A stretch of DNA of 48,873 nt, taken from positions 1-48,873 of the IMG/VR virus record IMGVR_UViG_3300009181_003407. One strand, written 5' to 3'. The position numbers were made by a program, and so were the translations under genes. The notes under the pieces are model-generated. The model did no database searches. It saw only the letters and a program-made list of their open reading frames with translations, and was not told the DNA's origin. The number at the start of each line of letters is the position of its first letter. Within the stretch, counting starts at the first letter, position 1. Shown here in pieces: positions 39,952 through 47,757 of the stretch. Origin of the DNA: a virus.

Positions 39952-41769
39952 GACTTCTTCAAAGAAAATAACATGAGTCAGGTATCTGTTGGAGGAATGG
40001 CATCCATGTCAGGACATACCGGCACATATGCGTCTCCAGATGTTACACAGAATCCCGGTTCGTTTCCTGCCGACAGTTCCAAGGTAAACATCGTTTCACC
40101 TGTGGATCAAGACGTTAAATCCAAGATTGACCCAGAACAATACAAGAAAGATGTTGACGCAGTTAAACAAAAAGTATCTCCAGACGATATTATTCAAGGT
40201 ATGGAGTATGAAATGAAAAAACAGATTTACAAGAACAAGATGTCTGCAAAGGAAACTGTAGTCAAAAACTTGAAAGTAAACCCACGTCATTATCGTGATC
40301 TTGGAATGTTGGGTATGACTCCTGACATGATGAATGAGTCTTATGAACCACTTTTGCTTGAAGAAGAAGATCTAAATGAGAAGTTGAATCTTCGGGCTGA
40401 CCGGGCGAACAATAAAATTGTAGTAATATCTACATTGGAAAATACGAGAGAAGCAGGAAATGAAACGTATCGTAATAAAGATGCGTTAAAAGGAAATGGT
40501 TTTAGATGGGATTCAACCATTACTGCGTGGACTATTGATGCTAATAAATTTGACGTAGCAACATCGGTTATTCGATACATCAATTCGGGATACAAGTGGG
40601 ATGTAAAAAAGAATACATGGATCGAACCATCGGGTGATTCCAAATTAGAAGATTTGATTCAAAAGATAGAAGATCTTCCTGATTTTGTGATAGGCGATGC
40701 TAATATCAGTAAAAATCAACAACTTGCAATTAAGATTGACGGGTTTATTAAACAACTTGCTGATGCTGTACACGGTGCATCTACTAGTGGTCAGGTTGCA
40801 GAATATTTAAGATTTAGTAAAAGATTTAGAAAGTATAGTTTAAACAACTCATTGTTGATTTTCATTCAAAAACCAAATTCAACTCATGTTGCTGGATTCA
40901 ATGCGTGGAAAAAGATGGGAGTAACAGTAAAAAAAGGCGCAACTGCAATTTATATTTACGCTCCCATCACTAAGAAGGAAGATGATGTTAAGTCTGGAGA
41001 TCAAGGACTTGACACTGAAATTACAAAGAGAAATTCAATGTATTTCAGAGCCGTTCCGGTTTTTGATATTAGTGACACAGACGCAGAAGAAAAAGGTATT
41101 AACGCACAGAAGCCAGAATGGCACGATCCAAATACTCCAAGTGAAGTTGCGGATAAAATACTTGAATGTGCATTGGAATTTTGTAAAGACAAAGGTATCA
41201 AGATTACCCACTCCGATGCAAAGGGCGGAGAAATGGGATGGGCAATGGGAGACCACATCAATTTGACAAGCAATATTGCAGGTGTCAATAAACTTGCTAC
41301 ATTAATACATGAAATTGCTCACTCACTATTACACTTTAAAGGTAGTTCTGTATTTTTTGGTGATGAATATACTCTTAAGTTGACAAGACCTCAAGCAGAA
41401 CTTCAAGCTGAATCAATTTCATATACAGTATTGAAGAACTATGATCTTCCAGTGACACATCAAGCAACATATCTTGCTTTATGGCACGCTGATAAAGATG
41501 CGGTCATCAAGAACATGACTATTATCAAGAAGGTAGCTAATTTTATTATCGATGGTATTGATGCTGTTGTTAATGATAAACAAAAAGAACAACCAATGAA
41601 CGAAAATTCAGACCAAAATCAGGCAATCAATCAAATTTTGAAAGATCTTCAAGATCAATCCAAAAACAAAGAGCGAACACAACAAAAATACGGTAACTTT
41701 GAAGCAATTAAAAAGTTGATGGAAGAAAAGTGGGAAGAAAAGAGAAAGAAACGTCATTATGGATTCTAA
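39940..41769 (+). CDS. Candidate head-packaged ArdC-like antirestriction / HEIAH metallopeptidase protein
   Basis: The 609-aa protein is modular. Residues 1-9 (MTYKDFFKE) resemble the T4 capsid-targeting peptide. Residues 80-130 resemble DUF5661 (IIQGMEYEMKK...AKETVVKNLKVNPRHY). Residues 148-230 are an unknown module with NGFRWD...WTID. Residues 260-380 match the ArdC N-terminal ssDNA-binding/antirestriction domain (YSLNNSLLIFIQ, AWKKMGVTVKKGATAIYIYAP, PVFDISDTD). Residues 400-540 are a zinc peptidase with HEIAH at 457-461 and QAELQAESISY at 485-495 as the third-ligand helix. The tail is charged. Co-injection and protection of incoming DNA is inferred. The targeting-like peptide supports the 39940 start over the ATG at 39973. 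Confidence 0.8.
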   Translation: MTYKDFFKENNMSQVSVGGMASMSGHTGTYASPDVTQNPGSFPADSSKVNIVSPVDQDVKSKIDPEQYKKDVDAVKQKVSPDDIIQGMEYEMKKQIYKNKMSAKETVVKNLKVNPRHYRDLGMLGMTPDMMNESYEPLLLEEEDLNEKLNLRADRANNKIVVISTLENTREAGNETYRNKDALKGNGFRWDSTITAWTIDANKFDVATSVIRYINSGYKWDVKKNTWIEPSGDSKLEDLIQKIEDLPDFVIGDANISKNQQLAIKIDGFIKQLADAVHGASTSGQVAEYLRFSKRFRKYSLNNSLLIFIQKPNSTHVAGFNAWKKMGVTVKKGATAIYIYAPITKKEDDVKSGDQGLDTEITKRNSMYFRAVPVFDISDTDAEEKGINAQKPEWHDPNTPSEVADKILECALEFCKDKGIKITHSDAKGGEMGWAMGDHINLTSNIAGVNKLATLIHEIAHSLLHFKGSSVFFGDEYTLKLTRPQAELQAESISYTVLKNYDLPVTHQATYLALWHADKDAVIKNMTIIKKVANFIIDGIDAVVNDKQKEQPMNENSDQNQAINQILKDLQDQSKNKERTQQKYGNFEAIKKLMEEKWEEKRKKRHYGF

Positions 41770-41959
41770 CTTAAAAGGCGATTGGTATATTGTTGGATCC
41801 CAAAAAACAATGCAAGATCCATTGATTGGTCATCCAGCTATGAAAGGTCGTAGATGGCAAATTGATTATGCATATCCTTCAAATGGATATGATAAAATGA
41901 AACAAGCTGAAAAAGAAGCCTCAAAGTACAAAAACGAGAACAATCCTAACACAATATGA
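41759..41959 (+). CDS. Small hypothetical protein (66 aa)
   Basis: The polar 66-aa protein begins MDSNLKGDWYIVGSQ and ends in a lysine/asparagine-rich helix (KMKQAEKEASKYKNENN). It overlaps the ArdC-like gene by 11 nt and the following gene by 4 nt, so it is likely translated. No family recognised. Confidence 0.55.
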   Translation: MDSNLKGDWYIVGSQKTMQDPLIGHPAMKGRRWQIDYAYPSNGYDKMKQAEKEASKYKNENNPNTI

Positions 41960-42627
41960 AGTATACTGACTTTTTCATACATGAAGTAGCTTCGGGTGAA
42001 CCTGTCAAATTGACAGGTGGTGTGGGTGATGCAACTGCGCCATCTCAAGTTGATCCAACTGAATTGGCTATGGGTGTTACCGTTGAAATGGAACACACAA
42101 CCGATCCTGATGTTGCAACCGAAATCGCTTTGGACCATCTAACTGAGGTTCCAAACTATTATTCACAATTGAAAAAGGCAGGACTTGCAAAAGAACTCGA
42201 TGCATGTGGCAATCCGTCTGGCCTCGGAGATCCAAGTCATCCTATTAACGACAAACCACGATTGGGTACAGTTGCAACTGCCACCGCAGGCAATAACATA
42301 GTGAAGTTTGACAAAACACCCAATGGGTCGATTGATGGTAGACGCGATGATCCTCCTATTGTCAACAAAGATACAACCGTTGATATTGAGATTCCAGACG
42401 AAGAGAAACAATCTCTTACTCAACTTTTTAAAGAATCGTTGCTGTCTGAAAAAAACGTTCCTACCAATAAACCACTGTGGTCACGTGCTAAATCAGCAGC
42501 ACGTAGTAAATTCAAAGTGTATCCGAGTGCATATGCAAATGGTTGGGCGGTTCAATGGTATAAGAAACATGGTGGTGGTTGGAGAAAAACCAAGAAAAAA
42601 CATAAGAAAAAACATAAGAAAAAATGA
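41956..42627 (+). CDS. DUF5661-type candidate packaged protein with basic tail
   Basis: The 223-aa protein opens MKYTDFFIHE, matching the T4 internal-protein leader MKTYQEFIAE at M1, K2, F7, I8 and E10 and ending in the (L/I)xE prohead-protease pattern. Residues 32-75 are a DUF5661-like domain (DPTELAMGVTVEMEH...ATEIALDHLTEVPNYY). A GLGDPSHPIN motif at 89-98 recurs in the lysozyme gene. Residues 172-209 form a compact basic module (PLWSRAKSAARSKFKVYPSAYANGW...GGGW), and the protein ends in KKKHKKKHKKK. The basic tail suggests DNA contact in the head. It overlaps both neighbours by 4 nt. A packaging role is inferred. Confidence 0.7.
   Translation: MKYTDFFIHEVASGEPVKLTGGVGDATAPSQVDPTELAMGVTVEMEHTTDPDVATEIALDHLTEVPNYYSQLKKAGLAKELDACGNPSGLGDPSHPINDKPRLGTVATATAGNNIVKFDKTPNGSIDGRRDDPPIVNKDTTVDIEIPDEEKQSLTQLFKESLLSEKNVPTNKPLWSRAKSAARSKFKVYPSAYANGWAVQWYKKHGGGWRKTKKKHKKKHKKK
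42592..42627 (+). repeat. Three 12-nt tandem repeats encoding the Lys/His tail
   Basis: AAGAAAAAACAT occurs twice (42592-42603, 42604-42615), followed by AAGAAAAAATGA (42616-42627), the last merging into the stop and the ATG of the next gene. The array encodes KKKH units and could vary in length by slippage. Confidence 0.7.
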
Positions 42628-43658
42628 TCAAACTAGCTGACATAGCAAAATCAATACTCAAAGAAGGTGGTAAGTTGTTTGGTCCTGATGCCGACAGAGT
42701 TACCACAGATGAAATGTATAGTGTTTTTGATGAGATCAAACATAAGTTGGTAAAGAAGTTTACCCGATTTAATTTGTCAATTAAACTTGCATCACGTGCT
42801 GATCATGGAGATGTGGACATTATCGTGTTGTCAAAACAAGGACAAAAAACCAAAGATACGGTGTTGTCAACTCTACAAAACAACATTGTAAAAGACGAAA
42901 ACAACGTTCTCCGTATCGATTCAAACGGAAACATCTTTTCCATTTTATATATTCCAGATAAGTTGGACAAACATGTTCACGTTGATTTTATCAGTGCGGC
43001 TGATGAAGCTGATTTTGAAACCAAAGAAAACTATTTGGCGTACAATGATTTTTCAGGAATGGTGGGTGTCATGTCACGCAAACTCCATTTCAAATATGGG
43101 ACTGAGGGATTTTTCAAGATCTTCACCGACAACAAGAATCAAAACCATGACATTTTGATTACCAAAAACCTACGTGACGGATTGAAGATATTGGGCTTTC
43201 GTAATGTGGATACCAATTTCTCTAATATTCGCAGCGAAGATGACATCATTGAATTTATCAAAACATCACCGTTGTTTGACGTTCGTCAGTTTACGACCGA
43301 TCTGAATCACGGCGATTTGAAGAAAATGAGAAGCGCACGTAAAAGTGCTCAATATATTCGTGATGAACTAATCAAGAGCAATCAACATCGTACTATTGAA
43401 GATGAGGATCACTTTTTCAAACAATTGAATCCACAGAAATACGAGGAAGTGGAACTTGAAAAAAAGAAAATCAACGCCCCCATCATCAATAACGTAAAGT
43501 ACACGGGAGATTGGATCATAAAGACGTTCAATTTGAAGCCAGGCCCCGTTATAGGACGTATTAAAGACTTTTTGACACAAACATACGGCGATCAACTTGA
43601 AATCGTTTCTGACGAACAGGTGATTGCATCCGTTAAACAATATTTATCTAAAGTATGA
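42624..43658 (+). CDS. Polymerase-beta-fold nucleotidyltransferase-like protein
   Basis: The 344-aa protein has LASRADHGDVDIIVLS near 55-70, where G62, D63 and D65 resemble the acidic motif of pol-beta nucleotidyltransferases, and HVHVDFISA with D121 as a third acidic residue. The C-terminal helices with FNLKPGPVIGRIKDFL near 304-319 resemble the tail of CCA-adding/poly(A)-polymerase-type enzymes. The N-terminus MIKLADIAKSILKE ends in an LxE pattern like a prohead-protease site. Genes on both sides share head-protein-like modules. It may modify host tRNA, RNA or protein with nucleotides after injection; that is inference. It overlaps neighbours by 4 nt. Confidence 0.65.
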   Translation: MIKLADIAKSILKEGGKLFGPDADRVTTDEMYSVFDEIKHKLVKKFTRFNLSIKLASRADHGDVDIIVLSKQGQKTKDTVLSTLQNNIVKDENNVLRIDSNGNIFSILYIPDKLDKHVHVDFISAADEADFETKENYLAYNDFSGMVGVMSRKLHFKYGTEGFFKIFTDNKNQNHDILITKNLRDGLKILGFRNVDTNFSNIRSEDDIIEFIKTSPLFDVRQFTTDLNHGDLKKMRSARKSAQYIRDELIKSNQHRTIEDEDHFFKQLNPQKYEEVELEKKKINAPIINNVKYTGDWIIKTFNLKPGPVIGRIKDFLTQTYGDQLEIVSDEQVIASVKQYLSKV

Positions 43659-45520
43659 CTCAAGTTACAAAAAAACAATGGTCGGACAGTCAATCAACGG
43701 GATTTGGCGATACAGATCATCCAATCAATCATGATACTAAACATGTTCATCCTCTTATAACAACTTCTATGAAAGAAAATGCAGAAATGGCTTTGAGTGA
43801 CCTTACCAAGATCGTCAAATACAGTCAAGAACTTCAATCAATGTTTTCGGTCAACGACAACCTCGAAGATTGGGTAAAGGCAAAGTTGAATTATGCGGGT
43901 GATTATGTTTCAGCCGTGAAAGATTACTTGAAGTTCTATCAAAGTGAGAGGCAATTGGGATCCGATGACAAATCGATCAATGAAAAGTGGTCGATGCATT
44001 ATAAGAAGAGTATCAGTTGTGACAACCCAAAAGGATTTAGTCAAAAAGCACATTGTAGAGCACGTAAATTGAGACAGTCGGGTCATGACACCAAGAGCAA
44101 GCCTGTAAAGGAATTGTACAAAGAGGTAATGAAGGATTTGATTGAAGAAGTCAATAGTAGCATGGCTATGGGTACTTTGAAACAACTCAACAGTGATGCT
44201 CAAGAACTTCAATCAATGTTGAAACCAGAAACTCAATTGGAAGATTGGGTAAAATATAAACTTAACATAGCAGGAGAATATTTGGATGATGTATATCATT
44301 ATTTAAATCAATTTGGCCCTGACGGCAGTGAATTAGAAGAGGGATTCAAAGACATTGCTCTAGCCGCTGCACTTGCTGCAGGCACGTTTTTTCCTGGATC
44401 CAAAGCAGTTGCAGGTGAACCAGTAAACCCCGCTGCCGTTGCCAAATCAAATAGTTCAAAAACAGAATTGGATCAATCATTTATTGATTATATCAAGTCG
44501 GCTGAAAATGCTGGTAAGACTGGTTATGATAAACAAAAGAAATTGTGGTTTTCTCACAAAAGTTTTGAAGGAGGTAGTGATACCATTGGATATGGACACA
44601 AAATTCAAACAGGAGAAGATTTTAGTAAAGGTATAACAGATTCACAAGCAGACGATCTATTGAAAAAGGACTTGGAGAAAGCAAAAGAACAAGTCTATAA
44701 AGAAATTGGAAGTCGTCAGTTAAACAAGAAACAATTGGAAATGTTTGTTGATTTCGTTTTCAATATGGGCACTCTCAAAAAGTTTCCAAAGTTTACACTT
44801 GCTGCGTTGAAAAATGATGAGTCAGGAATTAAATCTCAATACAAGAGATTTGCTGGAGGAAAAGAGTTAAAAGGTCGTAATGCTGCTTTTCTTGGGAGAT
44901 TTTTGTCTGAGACTCTAAACGAACTGGATTATGAAGGTGGAGTTGGAATGCATGAATTTATGATGTTTTACGCTAAAGCATCACAAGATCAATGTGACCA
45001 ATTAGAAGGGTGTATGAAAAATCAAGATATTCAATGTGTAAAAAATCTAATCACCAAAGTCACTAGCATGACAATGGATAAAATTCAAGAAGGATTTTAT
45101 GCGGGATCTAAAAATTACTGGATCAGTCCATCTGGAAAAATGATTGATATTGACAAAGAAAAGTTTCCGTTGAGCGACCATGCAACTTGGGCAGTAGTAA
45201 ATGTATTGGCGGAAGCTGATGCCGTATACGCAAATGCCAAAGGCAAAGATGTTAAATGGGTATATCAAAATTATTCCGGACAAACATCTGTGTATACTAC
45301 GATGGTTGGTTATGGATATGTTCGATGTGTTGTAATGACCACAGGTCGTAGCGTGGCATTAGATTTTGCAGACCACACAGATGAGTGGAGAAAGTATCTT
45401 AGTAAATCTCAAGCATCTGCTGTAATCAAGTACGCAATAAATAAGGAGTATAAAGTAATCGTGGATATGACAAATACTGTTTTGTATGAACCACCAACGG
45501 AACCACCAACTGAGGATTGA
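43655..45520 (+). CDS. Multidomain GH24-type lysozyme protein
   Basis: The 621-aa protein contains a GdxxHPIN motif at 18-25 shared with the DUF5661-type protein, two copies of a ~48-aa repeat (45-95 and 171-218; SQELQSM/AQELQSM, LEDWVKxKLNxAGxY), and a basic Cys module (SCDNPKGFSQKAHCRARKLRQSG, 120-142). It has a hydrophobic stretch 233-250 and a GH24 lysozyme at about 273-415 with E283, EGGSDTIGYGHK at 305-316 and a FNMGTLKKF loop. A C-terminal domain (475-600, KNYWISPSGKMIDI) follows. Its size and modules favour a virion-associated lysozyme over a simple endolysin. It overlaps the previous gene by 4 nt. Confidence 0.78.
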   Translation: MTQVTKKQWSDSQSTGFGDTDHPINHDTKHVHPLITTSMKENAEMALSDLTKIVKYSQELQSMFSVNDNLEDWVKAKLNYAGDYVSAVKDYLKFYQSERQLGSDDKSINEKWSMHYKKSISCDNPKGFSQKAHCRARKLRQSGHDTKSKPVKELYKEVMKDLIEEVNSSMAMGTLKQLNSDAQELQSMLKPETQLEDWVKYKLNIAGEYLDDVYHYLNQFGPDGSELEEGFKDIALAAALAAGTFFPGSKAVAGEPVNPAAVAKSNSSKTELDQSFIDYIKSAENAGKTGYDKQKKLWFSHKSFEGGSDTIGYGHKIQTGEDFSKGITDSQADDLLKKDLEKAKEQVYKEIGSRQLNKKQLEMFVDFVFNMGTLKKFPKFTLAALKNDESGIKSQYKRFAGGKELKGRNAAFLGRFLSETLNELDYEGGVGMHEFMMFYAKASQDQCDQLEGCMKNQDIQCVKNLITKVTSMTMDKIQEGFYAGSKNYWISPSGKMIDIDKEKFPLSDHATWAVVNVLAEADAVYANAKGKDVKWVYQNYSGQTSVYTTMVGYGYVRCVVMTTGRSVALDFADHTDEWRKYLSKSQASAVIKYAINKEYKVIVDMTNTVLYEPPTEPPTED

Positions 45521-45522
45521 TT

Positions 45523-45849
45523 ATGGATTTTTCTACACAAAACATGCCAGCATTTCAGAATTTTATGAGTCACGGCACCGAAATTGCTGCTTCTCAAAAT
45601 GATCCTATTTATCAAATGTTGGTTCGTAGGAAAAAGAACGGAGAAGATACACAACTTCCTCCCACTCAAGAATTTCCACAAGAAGATATTGATGCTCTTT
45701 CTGATTTCTGTCAGAAGAATGGTATATTCGGATTCAATTTTGGAAGAATGAATCCAAAAGCAGCACTTATGATGTTGAAAAGTAAAATGGGAGTACCCAT
45801 GCACAACGAAGTATCAGTTCAACAGACACGACAGTTGATCAAAGGTTAA
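45523..45849 (+). CDS. Hypothetical protein (108 aa)
   Basis: Start chosen at the ATG 2 nt after the lysozyme stop (MDFSTQNMPAFQNFM). The protein contains DIDALSDFCQKNGIFGFNFGRMNPKAALMMLKSKMG near 64-90, a well-folded-looking helical/Gly segment. It lies between lysozyme and a basic protein and is probably co-expressed with them. No family recognised. Confidence 0.6.
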   Translation: MDFSTQNMPAFQNFMSHGTEIAASQNDPIYQMLVRRKKNGEDTQLPPTQEFPQEDIDALSDFCQKNGIFGFNFGRMNPKAALMMLKSKMGVPMHNEVSVQQTRQLIKG

Positions 45850-45850
45850 T

Positions 45851-46399
45851 ATGGAAGACGAACTACTAAAGAAGACAGAACAGTTGGACGAAGATTTGTC
45901 CCAATGGTTCAGCAAAACCAATCCAAAAGGAAATTGGAAGGCTTTTAATACGTCCGGAAAGTCTGTTGGTGCGTGTGGATCACGTAAAGAAGGTCAACCA
46001 TATGCTGCTTGTTTGGGAAACAAATACGCAGCTCGATTGAGATCCAAGGGTGGTAAGAAAGCAATAGGAAATTGGGTTCGTAGAAAACTGGCAGCCCAAA
46101 GAAAATCTGGACATGGAAAAAAAGGCGGAGGGGCGAGTGGAAGAAAGCCAGTACGTGTTAGTTACAAAGAATCTCTCAGAGAAGTGTTTGCGGTTCAAAA
46201 TACAAATGCATTGAAACAAGATTTGATTCAATTTCTAAAAGGAGAATTTGAAAAGAGAAATTTAAAATCGACGCATACTGGTATTAGTACCACTGAGTAT
46301 AAGCCCAACGATTGGTATGAAGATATTGCGGACAATGTTATCAATCGTATAGTTCAATATTTTGCGGTTACAAAAAGTCAAACTGAAAGAAATTTATGA
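45851..46399 (+). CDS. Basic Lys/Arg/Gly-rich phage protein
   Basis: The 182-aa protein has an acidic N-terminus, then a strongly basic module at 30-100 containing SVGACGSRKEGQPYAACLGNKYAARLRSKGGKKAIGNWVRRKLAAQRKSGHGKKGGGASGRKP. This module recalls those in the neighbouring DUF5661 and lysozyme proteins, and a VSYKESLREVF segment follows. The C-terminal half is an unrelated helical domain. The charge pattern suggests nucleic-acid binding or a head-internal role. It begins one base after the previous stop and overlaps the lipoprotein gene by 4 nt. Confidence 0.6.
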   Translation: MEDELLKKTEQLDEDLSQWFSKTNPKGNWKAFNTSGKSVGACGSRKEGQPYAACLGNKYAARLRSKGGKKAIGNWVRRKLAAQRKSGHGKKGGGASGRKPVRVSYKESLREVFAVQNTNALKQDLIQFLKGEFEKRNLKSTHTGISTTEYKPNDWYEDIADNVINRIVQYFAVTKSQTERNL

Positions 46400-47349
46400 A
46401 AATACAAAAAACAGTTACGGTGTTATCACTATCGTTTTTACTACTAATGTCTGGATGTACTACTTGGTGGCAGAAAAAGAATGAAAGTACAAGCAAAGTA
46501 GAGGTTGTAAAACAAGAAGTTCAAAAAGCCAAAGACGCTTTGAACGAAAACAACAAAGACAAAGTAAAAGAAGTTCAATCCACTGCATCTGGTGTGGATT
46601 ATGCTCTTTCAAAAGTTACAAATGCACAACCGGCGGTGGTTGTTGCAAAAGAACTAAACGATAGAACTGTAAGTCTTGTAGGCGTTCCTAACATTGATGA
46701 AATTAACAAGATGAAACAGATAGTAGATAGTTTAACATCTGCCGTTAAAGAAGAACAAATACGTGGTCGCAGGATGTTATCTGATAAAGACAAAGAGATA
46801 AATCAAATTCAAGAAGAACGAGATCAACTCAAACAAGACCTTCAAGACAAAAACAAAGAACTTCAAAAAACAGCTGAAGATGTTGCAAAGAAATCAGATG
46901 AGTATAAAGAAACTGTCGATAAGGTCAACGGGTTTTTTGGGTTGGGTGCAATCTTTTACGGAGTCAAACGATTTGTCACTACGTGTCTAATTTTCATTTT
47001 GGTATTTGGATTGATATTTTTGATTCTTCGTATTTTGTCTAATACTAATCCTATTGCCAAAGCAGCGTTCATGGTATTTGATATGATTGGAGGCGCGGTG
47101 ATTCACGCAGTCAAATCTATAATGCCAAACTCTTTGGGTGTTGCAAAAATTGTGGATCAATCACACTTGGACCTGTACAAAAATACACTGTCTAAAATTG
47201 TTGATTCGATTCAAGATCTCAAATCAAAAACAGAAGTCAGCAACAAGTCATACACTTTGGACGAACTTCTTGATATGTTGTCTAAGAACATGAATGATGT
47301 AGATAAAAACGTTATTGATGAACTCAAGAAAGATCTTCGCTGGAAGTAA
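46396..47349 (+). CDS. Lipoprotein with coiled coil and membrane segment (spanin-like topology)
   Basis: The 317-aa protein has an N-terminal signal peptide ending in lipobox LMSGC (17-21), so C21 should be lipidated and the N-terminus placed in the outer or inner membrane. A long charged coiled coil spans roughly 113-175. A single membrane helix (about 193-213, TCLIFILVFGLIFLILRIL) and an amphipathic helix (222-245) follow, with about 70 polar residues to the end. Lipid anchor, periplasmic coiled coil and TM resemble a unimolecular spanin, but the large C-terminal part and size are unusual. It lies about 0.9 kb after the lysozyme gene. A lysis role is a hypothesis. Confidence 0.6.
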   Translation: MKIQKTVTVLSLSFLLLMSGCTTWWQKKNESTSKVEVVKQEVQKAKDALNENNKDKVKEVQSTASGVDYALSKVTNAQPAVVVAKELNDRTVSLVGVPNIDEINKMKQIVDSLTSAVKEEQIRGRRMLSDKDKEINQIQEERDQLKQDLQDKNKELQKTAEDVAKKSDEYKETVDKVNGFFGLGAIFYGVKRFVTTCLIFILVFGLIFLILRILSNTNPIAKAAFMVFDMIGGAVIHAVKSIMPNSLGVAKIVDQSHLDLYKNTLSKIVDSIQDLKSKTEVSNKSYTLDELLDMLSKNMNDVDKNVIDELKKDLRWK

Positions 47350-47391
47350 ATAAAGTTGTTACATTAAACTCCTGATGATAAGGTGATATGA

Positions 47392-47451
47392 ATGGAACGT
47401 ACGCAAAATATATTAACGTTCATTTTACCAGACTCATTAGTTATTCTCTGA
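47392..47451 (+). other. 19-codon mini-ORF before the 47453 gene
   Basis: AAGGTG (47380-47385) precedes an ATG at 47392 opening a 19-residue hydrophobic peptide (MERTQNILTFILPDSLVIL) that stops one base before the next ATG. It could be a leader peptide or chance. The surrounding 103-bp gap shows no other clear signal. Confidence 0.2.
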
Positions 47452-47452
47452 T

Positions 47453-47755
47453 ATGAAATATTACATTATTGATAAACAAGTAAGCAATAAACCGGCGGTA
47501 TTTAATTCTGTGCCGGATCTAGTAACCACGCTTGAACGTGTGGTTCAATATAAGTTCAAACTGAATAGAACACAGTATATGCAAAATCTCATTGATTTGG
47601 GATATGGAGCAGATGATTCTATTGGCCGCACATTTACGGAGTCGATGGCAGAATACGTTGAAATTGGAGTGATCAAGAATAATGGATCGTGTGTCAGATG
47701 TAATATTCATGAGGCAGCACATCACGCCAAATACATCAACGAGATGGGTCACTGA
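47453..47755 (+). CDS. Hypothetical protein (100 aa)
   Basis: The protein begins MKYYIIDKQVSNKPAVFNSV and ends with VRCNIHEAAHHAKYINEMGH, where a C-x-x-x-H cluster (C, then HEAAHH) might bind metal. The middle is helical. It is 2 nt before the helicase start, so the two are probably one transcript. No family recognised. Confidence 0.55.
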   Translation: MKYYIIDKQVSNKPAVFNSVPDLVTTLERVVQYKFKLNRTQYMQNLIDLGYGADDSIGRTFTESMAEYVEIGVIKNNGSCVRCNIHEAAHHAKYINEMGH

Positions 47756-47757
47756 CA

